DNA of 64,000 nt from Cryptomeria japonica (GCF_030272615.1 NC_081410.1:146594349-146658348), one strand, 5' to 3'; shown: positions 10,191 to 22,779, counted from the first letter of the stretch. Notes: generated by a model not told the origin, from the sequence alone. Numbers and translations: made by a program.

Positions 10191-10625
10191 CTTATGGAGA
10201 GCATTATATCAAGTTGTGTATCAATACAACCAAACAAATTTCACCTTGCGAATTCAGATCAAGATCTCATGAAGCTACATTTCCATGGTCAACACCTTAA
10301 GCACTGGTTCTCCTAATTAATAGGGTATTTTGATGCTTATGGAGAGAGCTATATAAAGTTGCATATCAATAAAACCAAACAAATTTCACCTAAGGAATTC
10401 AGATCGATATCTCATGAAGCTACATGTGCATGGTCAACACCTTAAGCACCGGTTCTCCTAATTAGTAGGGTATTTTGATATTTATGGAGATGGCTATATA
10501 AAGTTGCATTTGATACAACCAAACAAATTTCACCTTGAAAATTTAGATCGAGATCTCATGAAGCTACATTTCCATAATCAACACGTTAAACACCATTTCT
10601 CCTAATTAATAGAATATTTTGATGT
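10191..10625 (+). repeat. Three tandem copies of a 145-bp unit
   Basis: Unit starts (C/T)TTATGGAGA at 10191, 10336 and 10481, giving an exact 145-bp period twice. Each unit contains CTATATAAAGTTGCAT, CAAACAAATTTCACCT, AGATCTCATGAAGCTACAT, a GGTCAACAC block and TCTCCTAATTA. Copies two and three are closest. Only three units are present; non-coding. Confidence 0.85.
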
Positions 10626-11450
10626 TGAAAATATTTCTCTTTTTTATGTCATGTTGTCTTAGTGCGTCCATAATTATTATTGATCATAAGGAATGGTTTT
10701 TATCCCATATGTCCCATTCTTTCTTGTTGTGTCCAATCCAGTGTTTCCCATTCTTTCTTGTTGTGTCTTGTTGATTAGTTTTGTGTTTTATCTTACTTTA
10801 CAAGAGTGCTTTATGATCTGACTTAATTCTCACTGTAAGAGTCTTTTACGGAAAAATGATGGCATGGTATTGTATTGAGATTATGTGCTTTTGTGGTGGG
10901 TTCACATGCTCCCATGGCAGTGCGTTGTGTAATAGTTTTTTTTTGCCCTTGCTTTGCTCCATCTCATTTTACTTCTCTGTGTTCAAGGTATCTACCACAT
11001 GGATGACATATATTCAAATATATTTCAAGCGGTTTACTTACCTCACCAAACTCTGTTCATTCCCATCTACCATTCTCATCCTACATTTCTCAAGTTGCAT
11101 TGTAAAATATGATCTTTATGGTTAGCCTCCCGAGTAGTTGAATGCCTTATTGAAACTAGTGTTTTTTTTAAGGGCCATTGTGCCCATTTGCTACAGCAGA
11201 GTATCTTGAGCCCATGGTGGTGGCGACTCTTATTTTAAACTGATGGCGATTTTAATATTGAATAGTTGGTTGTTGGCATGGTTGCAGAATAAAGAAGATG
11301 AAGAGGTTGCATATGTTTGTCTTAGCGTCTTGTAATAAGCTGATTTTTGAATTTGTATGTTTGGTTTTCATTATTTCACTGTTTCCTATAAGTTTGTTTT
11401 TTATTATTCAATTGTTTCATTATTTTTATTTTTTTTATTACGTTGAAGGT

Positions 11451-11605
11451 GTATCTTATATGAAATGGACAATCTCTAAAAATGCATTCACTGCTGACAG
11501 GATACACCTGTTTTTTATTTATTACGCCATTACGCCGAAAGCGTATCTTATATGAAATAGACGATCTCTAAAAATGCATCTATGGCTGACAGAACACCTC
11601 TGCCG
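11451..11605 (+). repeat. Two-copy 92-bp duplication
   Basis: GTATCTTATATGAAAT, GACAATCTCTAAAAATGCAT and GCTGACAG are present at 11451 and again from 11543. A higher-GC island follows (11600-11760), with no gene identified. Confidence 0.6.
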
Positions 11606-11829
11606 ATACAAGACGATTGAGAAAAGTGCAACCGTCGATCAGTTTCACTGGTTTTTTTTGGTTTTCCCGTCGTTTCCCACTTCCCATTTTTCCTGCCCCG
11701 GCTGCCTGAACATGCAAATAGACTATCTGCTTACAAAAGTTTCTCTGCAATAAATGCAGGCAATAAAGTTATATAGAAGACTTCATGGAGGAGATTGCAT
11801 AAACAGGTAAGGATTTACTAAATACCGTT

Positions 11830-12480
11830 TAGAATACTTTATATGAATAATAAATTAGGCAGGAAACTTAGAAAATATACACTTTCCAAAGCAACTATAC
11901 TTATATGTACCAAAACTTTGCAGATATAATTCTTTCTAAATTTCATTTGCAATTAAATTTTATAGTTTTCAATTATATATTTATGCTGAATTTAAAGATT
12001 GATTAATTAAATTTTATAATAAATATAAATTAATATAAATAATAATAAATATATAATAAATATTTAAAAATTAAATGAAAAAGATTTGGATATGTATTTA
12101 TATAATTTAAATTCATTTTTAAAATAATAAAATGAGTATTTATTTTTTATTATTTTTATATTATAAATTGTAATTTTAAATATATTATAATTTAGAATTA
12201 ATATAGAATATATATTTTATGTAACATAAATAAAATTATATGTTTTTATATTAAAATAGTTCAAAACATATACATCATATTTATTTTGAAGATGACATTA
12301 GATTGGTGTCCTACATTTTACATGTATTTCACTATCTAAAGTATCATTTTTACATGTATTTCAAAAAAAGGCTATAGCCCTATGTCAGATCACTTGGTTT
12401 TACATCATGTACAATATATAAGAGGTTTTGTGCAACAAAATTGCCTCCTATGTCAGTATACATATAGCAAAAAACACATT
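11830..12480. other. Very AT-rich spacer
   Basis: Low-complexity A/T sequence, then the probable 3' flank of the minus-strand LINE. The repeated string TTTTACATGTATTTC at 12319 and 12349 is the only repeat noticed. No poly(T) marking the LINE 3' end is clear. Confidence 0.4.
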
Positions 12481-12482
12481 TG

Positions 12483-15400
12483 TCAATGAGCTCCTAAAAC
12501 ATTCTCCCCAGTCCTAGGAGAAGGATCATCTGCATCTTCAATCTTGAGTCTCTGCATATACTGTGTCAATGCTTCAATCTCCTTTGGGTGTAACATATCC
12601 ATGTGTTTCTTGAAGTATTGAACAGACTGGATATCTGCCTTGCAAATTTGAAGAACACCCTCCCGGACCGGAATCATGAACATGTCTTTAGAGATCTCCA
12701 AAATAGCAGAAACCTGAGACATAATGTAAAAGTGTGTGAGTTTAATATTAAACCCAGTAAGCCTCCTCCTCTTGTTTTGAAATACCTCTCCATTTCTTTC
12801 TTTCCAGATAAACCACAGGATTTCACAAGACAAAACAGACCAGAACCGGTTCAACCTAAGATCAAAAGACTCCACAAACCTAGCAAAAATTTCACTCCAA
12901 AAAAGACCAGGTCGATGGTTCCAGACAATGGGAGAGCCAAGGAAGATGGACCACGCACCACAGGCAAAATCACATTCAAAAAATAAATGCTCAAAAGACT
13001 CTTGGACATTACACGCTCCACACCTAATAGGTTTAGGACCCCCAGCAGATAAAAAAGAACCAACAGCTAACTTTTTCAGAAGAAGAAGCCATCTAAAACA
13101 AGATTTTTTAGGATCAATGGGGGAGTGCCAAAAAAAATCAAAAACAAATTGCCACCTGGACTTAGGCCAATCAAGACCCCAACACTGATTGACTCGAGTG
13201 AAGATAGAGTAATCATCCTTCAACATCATGTAGATTTGCTTAGTAGAAATGTCCAAAAAAGAAGAGCCATCCATCCATTTTAGTTGTTTCAAAAAAGAAT
13301 CAGTATCCAAAATCTTGCCAGAAAAAAAAAACAACCACTAGCTTTAACAATAAGAGAATATGTTTTCTTTTGTGAGGGAGGAATCCCATATTTAGAGTTG
13401 ATCTCAATCCAAGACCCTAGTCGGTTGTCAAACAATACATTGCTAATTAGAGAAATACCTATTTCATTCCAAATATTAGCAGAGCAACTTTGAGTCAGAG
13501 CAAGAGATTTGTTATTTAAGTTCACCCCCCACCAGATAGATCTGTCCATAACAACATATGAAGGAGAATTACCTGTAGCATCCTTAGAAGGGATTAAACT
13601 CCTTACCTGTGACCATGCCTTCCATAATGAAGCAAATACATTAGAACCAAACACCTTCATGTTATAATCCCCCAAAACCATATCACATAAAGGGATATTC
13701 TTCCACTTTTTACCTTTTTTAATAACCAACCTTTCAATATTGTTTATGATCAACACCTTCCATGGTTCATTACCATACAGATCTTTGACAATCCATTTAG
13801 AGACTAGGGCAATGCCATGGGCCCTGATGTTTTTGATACCCAATCCACCCATAATCCTTGGTCTACAACACCAATTCCAATTCACACAATGTCTCTTATT
13901 ATGACCCATCCCATCAGACCGTAGAAAGTCCCTCATGATCTTCTCAAGCTTGTTGGTTTGATAGTTAGCAAACATTGATGCAGAGGCACAGTAGATATGA
14001 TGAGAGGAAAGAACCTTTTGCACAATTTGTACTCTTACAGCCAAGGAGAGAAGGTGAGTATGCCATTTTAAATGCTTCCTCTCAATTTTAGAATATAACC
14101 AAAGCCACATATCTTGAATAGAAGGGTTAATAGCAAAAGGAATACCCAGATATCTAGCAATAGAATTCGGTCCAACCCACTGCCAACCTTTGCAGGAGAC
14201 CCAACTTGGAGGAACATCAAACCAACCAAGAACTGTATATTTGTGAGGAGCTACCTTTGCTCCAGAAGTCAAGCAGAAAAATTGTAATCTATTCATAGCA
14301 TTATCAAATTTTTCCTCATTCAAAACCAAAAATAAAGCATGTATCATCACCAAATTGGGCATTGATCAAATCTTCAGAATTAGGTAAGGTAAGCCCTCTG
14401 ATAGAAGGACCGAATGCAGGAGCCCTCAGAATGTAGAAAAGTGCATCAACAACAATGACAAACAAGGCCGAGGCAATGGGGCAACCTTTCCTGATAGACC
14501 TCCATAGGGGGATAGGTTCAGAGAATTCACCATTAACCTCAACAATTGTGGAGGAGTCCTTAAAAAGAATATCAATCCATCTATAGAAATAGGAAGGAAA
14601 TTCAAAAGCTTGCAACATTCCTCTAAAGAAGAGCCACTCAATTCTGTTGTATGCTTTCTCAAAGTCCACAAGAATCATTGCAACATTTTGGTTGTCAGCT
14701 TTAGCCCAATGCATTGCCTCCCAACTAGTAACCAAATTTTCTTGGATATATCTACCTTTAATGAATCCAGTCTGAGTGACAGAGATGAAGTTGTTCAATA
14801 ACCCAGCAATCCTCCTTGCTAATACTTTTGCAACAATCTTGTAGGAGATATTCAGTAGGGTAATAGGTCTCTAGTTTTTAACTAGAGTCTTATCCCCACC
14901 TTTAGGTAGCAATTTGATGACACCTCTATTGATGTTTTCTTTAAGAGATCCCTGATTAAATACATCTTTATATAGGGCAAACAGTTCCAAGCTTATCCAT
15001 TCCGAGTGCATCTTATAGAACTCAACAGGTAACCCATCTAACCTTGGGAACTAACCATTGGCCAGTGAATTGATAGCACCTTTAATCTCCTCAAGTGAGA
15101 TCTTTTGGCCCAAAGCCTTAGCCTCCTCACATGAAATTTTCTTAGGGATTAACAGCAAGCACTTCTCAAGAGCCTCTTGATTCATAACACCATGTTCAGA
15201 AGAAAAGAGGCCACTGTAGAAACTGAAGAAAGCCTCCTTAATGGACACTGGATCATTGGTGAGAGAGTTGTTGACTTGAATATCTTCAATAAATTCCCTT
15301 CTATTCTTGGCTCTAATAAGATTGAAGAATTAATTGGTTCTGTTTTCACCACCTTTAAGCCAATTCATTTTAGCTCTTACCTTCTACCCTTGGATCTTGA

Positions 15401-16498
15401 AGTGTTGTCGTTTCCTTAAGACATTTTTGACTGAAGATAGCTCTCCCTCTAGGGTCAGGTCATGCCCCTTACTCTGAAGCTCCTTCTCAATACCATTGAG
15501 CCTATTCTGAAGATAAGACTCCTCCCTAGACCTATCCATAGCATATTTCTTACCAATGATCTGGAACATTTTCCTCCAAGTAACAATGAGAGCCTCCCAT
15601 TTCTCCCTAGGTCTAAGATCGGGAATACAAAACTTGGTCAAATGGGAGACCATCTTAATAGCATCACCAGTGCTCTCATCCTTAAGCAAAGAAACATTAA
15701 TTTTAAATCCATTCTCCCTTTTAGGTCGAATAACAGAGGAGGGATCAAGGTCCATATTTACAATGACAGAGATAGGAGAATGATTTGAAATACTAGCAGG
15801 AGAAACACAAATAGGGGCCTGCCCCCCTGTGAGGAAAAAGAAAAAAGTGAAGCATCTGCATAGAATCTATCCAATCTACAGTACATTCTTTTCTTACCAC
15901 TTTGATTATTACACCATGTGAACCAGATACTTGAAAATGAGCCCTTTTTCCTCTCCAGAGGATCTACCAGATTAAATCTCCTCTTGAACTTAGACCAGAA
16001 GAAGTGTTCATTACCCTTCCAACAATGCTTATTGCCACCACTTTAGTCCTCACCATGCTCTATCATGTTAAAATCACCCACAAAACTCCAATGGTCATTC
16101 GGGAAATTGGTTGTCAACCAATCCCAAAGACTGGCTCTATCTCTATAATCATTAGCAGCATATATATTGCAAATACCAAAGACACGGTCTTTCTCTTTGA
16201 AAGTGACCCACAGAGCCCTTTGGCAAGGGGAAACACCATTAACAATGATCTTATATGCCCACTTAGGACCAACCAAAATGGCAGTACCACCTTTACCCCT
16301 ATCATGATTGGAGTGGAACCTTATGGCCTGACCCCACAAATTTTTTAACATAGTATAGGCATGGAACCCTACCACTTTGATTTCTTGGAGGCAGATAATG
16401 TCTTTATCCTTGATACTGTTACACCATTTCCTAACCACATATTTTCTATCAAACATATCCAAGCCCCTAACATTCCAACTATGAATGTGCATCATCAT
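12483..16498 (-). pseudogene. LINE ORF2: endonuclease, reverse transcriptase, zinc-binding domain
   Basis: Degenerate L1-type pol, 5' to 3' on the minus strand. The start at 16498 gives MMMHIHSWNVRGL, the usual opening of the apurinic-like endonuclease; CLQEIK and VGDFN follow in 16043-16498. Linker sequence lies at 15384-15755. The reverse transcriptase is at about 13900-15250 (QTGFIKGRYIQENL, LVDFEKAYNRIEW, catalytic FGDD at 14343-14354), followed by YLGIPF. The RT-type zinc-binding domain is in 12483-13334 (FRWLLLLKKLAVG, C-x2-C ... H-x4-C around CGACN...HLFFEC). The protein then ends in a charged tail; no RNase H is present, unlike the LINE at 22780-30280. At least three frameshifts (about 15.9, 14.35 and 13.3 kb) and stops near 15.3 and 14.9 kb inactivate it. 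Confidence 0.85.
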
Positions 16499-16923
16499 AA
16501 ATTTATTTGGTGGAGGATTTTTTATTCTTGTACAACCTATTAAAACATTCTGGTACTTCATTTCCTTTTTTACTATTATCATTAGAGAGAGATTGTATGT
16601 CTGATGTTTTCCTTTTCTTCCTAACCTTCTGTGTGCGGGAAAAGTGGGTCGATAGAACTCAATATGTGAAAAATGGAGCTTTATGGAGCCTTGCTCACAC
16701 ACTCGCAACCTTCTTACTAGCAACCTCTATAAACTCTCAAAATTGTTGATAGCCATACCATCAACACCAAAGGGCACAATCTGTTTAACAGAAGATACAT
16801 CCACCATGGAATTCATGATACCAGGTAAGGAGTTACTCATATTCAACTCAGAGGGGACTTGGAAGGCATTCCTTATTAAACCATCTTTCTCCTTAATACT
16901 TGCAAGGGCAAGTAGTTGTGCAT

Positions 16924-18289
16924 TCACTCTGGGGGGGAGAGATTATCAACCTTCACTTGATCACAATTAGGAAGATTAGCCTGTACCGAGTGACACCCAA
17001 CAAGGATGTTGGAGAGAGCAGCCATGTCAGTGGCTTGGACAACCTCGTACTCATCCTCAAACAGAGGATTGGAGAGGCTAACAGATTTGTTACCATTACT
17101 ATCATCAGTCGGCCAATCAAGACCCGAATTGACCTTCTCAATGCCACTATTAGATGTGCTATCCACTGGTAAATTATTACCTTCTTTAGTTTTCTTAATA
17201 GATTTATGCACTTTACTAGGATCACTTATCGAATTGCCTTTAGAAGCAATGCTAAAATTAGCATTGTGAGAATTTTTCAGAGAAGGGCAATCTTTCCTCC
17301 TATGCTCGTTAATTTTGCAGAAAAAACAAGCCCCCAAATTGCCCAACATGGACAGTTCCCAAGCAAAGCTCTCATCTTCAAAATCAAGAGAGATAATGTC
17401 GGGAAAGACAACCTCAAGATCAAGCACTACAAGATCCCTAGCATTCAGGTGAGGGAGAGTGGTTCTCGATTCCTCAACTTGCAGAACCGAGCCTAGCGGT
17501 TTCAGAATCTAAGGAATGAATGGCCAAAATTCAAGCTGAAGTTCTTAATTTCAACTCAATTAGGGGAGGAATGAGTGATAACCTACTCGACATTCCCTTT
17601 AAGGGACCAAGGAAGTACCCTAAACAAGGAGTGCCCCACATTCCAAAAAAATTCTTCAAAACCCTATCTTGCATATTATGGGATTTCAAAAAAATCACAA
17701 ATAAACCCTTCAGAATCATTCTACATAAATTAACATGAATACCTAACTTCTTACCCCATACATTTGCAATCCAATCATCAAAAAATTTCTGCGAGGGCAA
17801 AGACTCTCTATCCATACAGACAAAGAAAATTGCAATATTTCTTAAACACGACTGCTAAGATCTAATGCCTTTAATCAAATCTTTATTTGGCAACAAGGAA
17901 AGAGTCTTCAACTCGAAAGGATGAGACTTACCATTTCCTCCCCCTCCAGGGTCATCGATCGCGCTGCCACCACCAGTTCTGAGTCTATCTCCATCGATTG
18001 AGGGCCCTCCCAGACCAATCTCTGTATCCATGTGCTCCTGCCTGCAAAATGTTCCATCAAAATTAGCAGAAGGGGCGCAAACTGTGGCTGATTGCTTCAA
18101 GACCACTGCTTTGTATGAGAGCTTTTCATGCTTGCCCTTCTGCGAATTAACAATGTCATTCTCCAAACTCCCGCTATTATTAATGATATGATCATCATCA
18201 TTCTTGCAACTGGGCTCACCATCATTAACACTACCCATCCACCCACATAACTCAAAATGCTTCACAAACCCCCAAAATGGTGAAGCCAA
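16924..18289 (-). pseudogene. LINE ORF1 (DUF4283/zinc-knuckle nucleic-acid-binding protein)
   Basis: Frame from MASPFWGFVKHFELCG at 18289. It contains an in-frame TAG at 17855, then a DUF4283-like stretch (17531-17815) in which VWGKKLG and GPLKGM mark the conserved block. A frameshift leads to 16924-17427. There CFFCKINEHRRKDC, at about 17310, is a CCHC zinc knuckle. Plant L1 ORF1 proteins bind element RNA for packaging into the RNP. ORF1 lies about 0.4 kb upstream of ORF2, as expected. Broken by one stop and at least one frameshift. Confidence 0.75.
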
Positions 18290-18299
18290 CTAGACAAAC

Positions 18300-20051
18300 C
18301 CAATTCATTTTTGTTTTACATACAAACATACAACTATTGTAATTAATAGTTAACAAATTTTTATATAGTACAATTTAATTACACATAATATAATTATATT
18401 TATAATTATGTATAATATTTAAAAATGATTGTTTATTTAGTTTAGAATGTAAATGTGTCATTTTCTGGTTATTAATTAGGTAATGGAGGCTTATTAACTT
18501 GAAGCTATCACTTCTCCATTGAGACCATTGTTGCACAAACAACATCATTTTCTAAAGGACCTACCAATTGATCTCATGTATTACACAAATGTATGCAAAA
18601 AAAATATTGAATTGACCTTCCACACCTTTTCAGCGTACCCATTGCACACCAAGGTGCGATTGCTAGTTTATTTTTATTGAGGAATGAATATATAAGTGTA
18701 GTTTTTTAGAATTCAGGGTGATATATATTTCAAAATCATGTGGGTTGCGATATTTTGTCTATCATAGGAAGTTCTTGTTAATCGAGCCAAGCTTCCAACC
18801 TTATATAAAGTGTAGTTTTTAAATATTTAAATATTATTTAATTTTTTTATGTTTTTATGTTCTTTTAAAATTTTATTAATCACATTTATTAATTTGAATG
18901 TGCTTATTGATTTGTTTGTTAAGAAGAAGGTTGTAAAAATCTTTGTAAACATTTCTGCAAGACACCTTATCAAAGTTGTATACGAAGTATATGAGTTTGT
19001 TGATGGATTATCAAGTTATGTTCAATTGATTGTTCTATAATATAATCTACTTACAATATGCATGTATAGAACCTATCATATGTGTAAGATTGCTAAACAT
19101 AGTCCTCATTATCATCATGAATGAGGTTTCATTTCACAGTCTATTTGGGTAATGCCCTTTGGTTTTAAATTTCTAACTCTATTTCCCCTATAGGATAAAG
19201 AAATGCATTTTCTATTTATTCAACCTACTATCATCCACCACATATTTAGAAAACAACAAAATATCGACATTTAATAACTAGTCATAGTTGATTTCCCTCA
19301 TCACATGATTTCATCGTTCTGATTTTGTAAGGCATTTATACATGTTCCAAAAATATCATCCACATTGGGATATGTACTAAAGTTCTTATTAAATACATGT
19401 ATAAAGTGATATACTGAACATCAAAAAAACTCGAGGGGTTAAGAAGAAGGCATTTTTTTCCTTGTATAGCTAGTGCATCTACTTATAGAGGTGTGAAATC
19501 CTTGGTAACTTAAGGGATTAAGAAGAAAGTGACTTATTCTCTACATAGTGTATCTACATATAAGCACTTTGTGATGGTCGAATAGGATTTTTCTATGCAT
19601 TAGGTATGGTTTTTCTCAAGTGAATTTCTATTATTGTCTCTCTTTAAGCTATCTCATGAAAATAGCTAAGGGAGCCCCCATGCCCAGTAGAATGCAAAGA
19701 AAAAGAAGAAGTTGTCCATTTTTATCAACTAGTCCATTCATGTCATTCTCTAACCATAAGCCCTATCTATCACCCTTGTGTACATGTTCTTGGCCTTAAT
19801 TGTTACCACAAACCTTTAGGATTTATGGAATTACATGTTTTTGGACTATCAAACTAGAAAACGAATATTTGAGAGGCTTGGAGTATAAACAAGATTTGTG
19901 GATTACTATCTAGATTATTCCTTTGAGATATATGGTTTACTAAGATTAGATAGAGATGGTTCTTTGTTATAATAGTGGGTGGTTCGAAGATGTTACCTTA
20001 AGAAGACCATAATGCATCTTGTAGTGCTCATTCAAGAGTGACTTAAATTGA
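18300..20051. other. Spacer without recognised genes
   Basis: AT-rich sequence with no supported gene. The 63-codon plus-strand frame at 18849-19040 has no recognisable features. Confidence 0.4.
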
Positions 20052-20857
20052 TGTAGGAGCATCCCCGGTCGATGAGCAATCTTGCATCAACAAAAAATAT
20101 TTCCTTTCTTTTTTGTTCTTGTTTAGTTATTTGTGTAGTTTCTTATGTTCTTACCGGTATGTACCGGTAGTTGGTTGTTCTTCATGGCAGATCTTATTTT
20201 TGGTTTCCTGGTGGTTTCATGTGCTTGATTCCCTATTTTTAGTTCATTTGGGTTCTTTTCCGGTCAGTTATCGCTTCCGGTTGACTGTTTCTGGGTTCTG
20301 GGATAGTTCTTGTGCTTACCGATTGGTTTTCCTTCTTTACCGGCGTGATTCTTGGCATGTGGATCCATCTTGGGTCTTATCCGATGTTCTTTGGCGTGTG
20401 GCAGACCTTCCTGTTGAACCGCATCACTTGGTTGTTATTTTCCGGAAAGATTTATTTAATTCTTAGGGCCGACCTAATTACACGTTTCATTTTCCTTCAT
20501 TGGTGAATGTAATCTTATGAGGCCGACCTCGATATGTTCTGATGGGTATAAATATGCTATTATGTATTCATTTGTGGGGGTAGAGGAATTATAGCTTAGA
20601 ATAAGGATCAAGATTCACATGTTGTGATCCGGTTGATTCGTAGAGTCTCGGTTGGATTATGTCTGGCTTGAAGCCTGCATGTAATCGATTAATTATTGAA
20701 TGTTCTTTGATGATAATATGATTATTGTTAGAATTTCTAAGGCCTTAATATGATCTGTTTATGTGAACTTGTTATGTTTTCTTGTTGCTTTCATTGTGAC
20801 TCTCTTGCTACATAAGTCGCTTGACTCTTTTGAGGGTTTTTACCACTTATGGCTACA
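20052..20857 (+). repeat. LTR (plus orientation), 806 bp
   Basis: Begins TGTAG (20052) and ends CTACA (20857), a 5-bp terminal inverted repeat. A TATA box candidate TATAAATAT lies at 20547-20555. Five bases after the end, TGGTGTCAGAGC (20863-20874) matches the common plant tRNA-iMet primer-binding sequence with one mismatch. These features together identify a 5' LTR. No pol sequence follows, so the element is truncated or rearranged. Frames inside it (20113-20506) are not genes. Confidence 0.65.
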
Positions 20858-20862
20858 TCAAG

Positions 20863-20874
20863 TGGTGTCAGAGC
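20863..20874 (+). other. Primer-binding site, tRNA-iMet type
   Basis: TGGTGTCAGAGC follows the LTR end after the spacer TCAAG. The standard sequence is TGGTATCAGAGC, so there is one mismatch. Confidence 0.6.
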
Positions 20875-21048
20875 TGGTTATGGACTGGCTGGTGGAAGAA
20901 TCATTTGTGAACATTGAGGCATTCCTTGGGGTGGATAGATCGCCAATTAGAGGTAGGTTGCACGTGTGTTCAATAGATCGCCGAGGGGAGGAAATTGAAA
21001 CCGGTAGTCAGATCGTCGAGTTGAGGTAGTTCACTGGAGTGGAAGGAG

Positions 21049-21141
21049 AGATGTCACTGAGTAAAAACCCTCAAAAGAGTCAACCGGCTTATGCAACAAG
21101 AGAGTCACAATTAAAGAAGCAAGAAAACATAACAAGTTCAT
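21049..21141 (-). repeat. Inverted fragment of the same LTR's 3' end
   Basis: Reverse complement of about 20763-20857 with roughly 10% differences: AAAAACCCTCAAAAGAGTC, CTTATG, AACAAGAGAGTCACAA and AAGAAAACATAACAAGTTCA. It faces the LTR across 191 bp and is cut off by the satellite array beginning at about 21130. Confidence 0.75.
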
Positions 21142-21920
21142 GTGTGACCCCTTAGGACCACATATGACCCCTTAGGACACTATGTGATCCTATGGGGTAC
21201 ATGTCGTACACACTAGGATGTTATGAGGGGTCATATGTGGTCCTAAGGGGTCATGCATGTACAATGTTAGAACACACATGTGTGACCCCTTATGATCACA
21301 TATGACCCTTTCTAGAACACTATGTGATCCTAAGGGGTACATGTTGTATACAATAGGATGTTATAAGGGGTCATATGTGGTCCTAACGAGTCACACATGT
21401 GTTAACACATGTGTGACCCCTTAGGACCACATATGACCCCTTAGGACACTATGTGATGGACTAAGGGGTATGTCATTCACATGGATTTTATAAGGGGCCA
21501 TATGCGGTTCTAAGGGGTCATGCATGTGTTAGAACACATGCGTGACCCCGTAGGACCACATATGACCCCTTGGGACACTATGTGATCCTAAGGGGTATGT
21601 CGTACACACTAGGATGTTATAAAGGGTCATATGTGGTCCTAAGGGGTCATACATTTGTTAACACATGTGTGACCCCTTAGGACCACATATGACCCCTTAG
21701 GACACTATGTGATGGACTAAGGGGTATGTCATACACACTAGGATTTTATAAGGGGTCATATGCGGTCCTAAGGGGTCACGCATGTGTGACCCCTTAGGAC
21801 CACATATGACCCCTTAGGGTCCACTATGTGATCCTCTATGGTCCTAAGGGGACATATAGTGTAGTTAGGGGAATATGTGGTCTTAAGGGGTCCTAAGGGG
21901 TCATGTTGTGTGTGTAATAG
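21130..21920. repeat. ~130-bp satellite whose units are inverted repeats
   Basis: About six units start with TGTGACCCCTTAGGACCACA near 21143, 21278, 21411, 21540, 21668 and 21786. In each, the second half carries the reverse complement (GGGGTCATATGTGGTCCTAA), so every unit can form a hairpin. The centre of a unit is CACTATGTGATCC-AAGGGGTA and an ACACACTAGGAT block. The array ends near 21920 in very AT-rich DNA. Non-coding. Confidence 0.9.
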
Positions 21921-21939
21921 GATGTGAAAAGGGGTCATA

Positions 21940-22600
21940 GAGGTTTTATTTTGTCTAATTTGTTTAAATTTGTTATCTAAGTTTTATAATGTTTTTTTAA
22001 ATTTAAATTTATTATTTAATTTTTCTAATGTTTTAATTTATTATATTTAGTTTTGTAACATTTTTCTAATTTTTTATTTTACTAATGTTTTTCTTAACGT
22101 TTTTCTAAGTTTTAATTTACTACCTTAGTTTTCTAAGTTTTTCATAACATTTTTTTAAAAAGGTTGAAAAAAAATGTATATACAATTATTTAATTTAAAA
22201 AACAAATTGACGTTAAATCAAAACATTAAATTAAGTGTTCTAAAAATTTTCTAAGTTTTAAAATTTTAGTATAGATATGTTTTCTAAGTTTCCTATAACA
22301 TTTTTCTAAAATGTTGAAAAACAATAAATATACAATTATTTAATTAAAAAACAAATTATTTATTAATTTTTAAATAAGTTTAATAAAAAAAATTAAAAAA
22401 AATATTATTAAACAAAAAAAAGGTTATTTTGTGCACTTGAAATAATGTAGGTCGAAAGATGAAAGGTGAGGCGTTGGTTGTTGCTAACAGGGCACAGTGA
22501 CGTAATGTTGATGTAGGGTTTGCTCTTTAACCCCCTCTGGACATAGAAAACTCCAAACTTGAACTGTCATTTTTGGTTTTTATAGCCATTTTTAAAAAAA
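21940..22600. other. AT-rich spacer
   Basis: TTTTCTAA/TTTTTAATTT-type low-complexity sequence with no gene. It leads into the leader of the plus-strand LINE. Confidence 0.5.
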
Positions 22601-22611
22601 TCATTTTTAAA

Positions 22612-22705
22612 TGGGTTCGATCGAACCCCCATACCCGTCTAGGGTTCGATCAAACCCTAGGGGGTGACACCCCCAATTCGTTCGACCACCCCCCCCCCCC
22701 CGCCC
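22612..22705. repeat. GGGTTCGATC palindromes and C-tract
   Basis: GGGTTCGATCGAACCC at 22614-22629 is a perfect 16-bp palindrome. It is followed by AGGGTTCGATCAAACCCT (22649-22666) and TTCGTTCGACC, then a tract of about 14 C. It lies immediately 5' of the LINE ORF1 and may be part of its leader. Confidence 0.6.
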
Positions 22706-22779
22706 AAAAAATAAATAAATAATATTTCCCCACCTCCGTCAATTTCCTTCATTGGCAAAAGTGGGAACCATTATGGTGA

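Larger units (their letters stand above)
12483..18289 (-). mobile_element. Degenerate L1-type LINE lacking RNase H
   Basis: ORF1-ORF2 pair in the standard order on the minus strand, about 5.8 kb of coding span. The 5' end lies just beyond 18289 and the 3' end below 12483; neither end nor a target-site duplication could be fixed. Divergence between this LINE and the one at 22780-30280 is large, and they differ by the RNase H domain, so they belong to different lineages. Confidence 0.8.

Noticed and set aside
12319-12363. Target-site duplication of the minus-strand LINE (TTTTACATGTATTTC repeated)
   Set aside because: Both copies lie on the same side of the element; no matching copy was seen beyond 18289.
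16004-18289. Plus-strand frames of 60-114 codons over the LINE
   Set aside because: Antisense shadows of ORF1 and ORF2 of the minus-strand LINE.
21130-21920. CRISPR-like array
   Set aside because: Regular repeats are present, but units are continuous satellite sequence without unique spacers, each unit is an inverted repeat, and the context is a plant nuclear genome.
22614-22666. tRNA gene suggested by GGGTTCGATC
   Set aside because: No A box, no acceptor or anticodon stems; the motif is a simple palindrome repeated twice.
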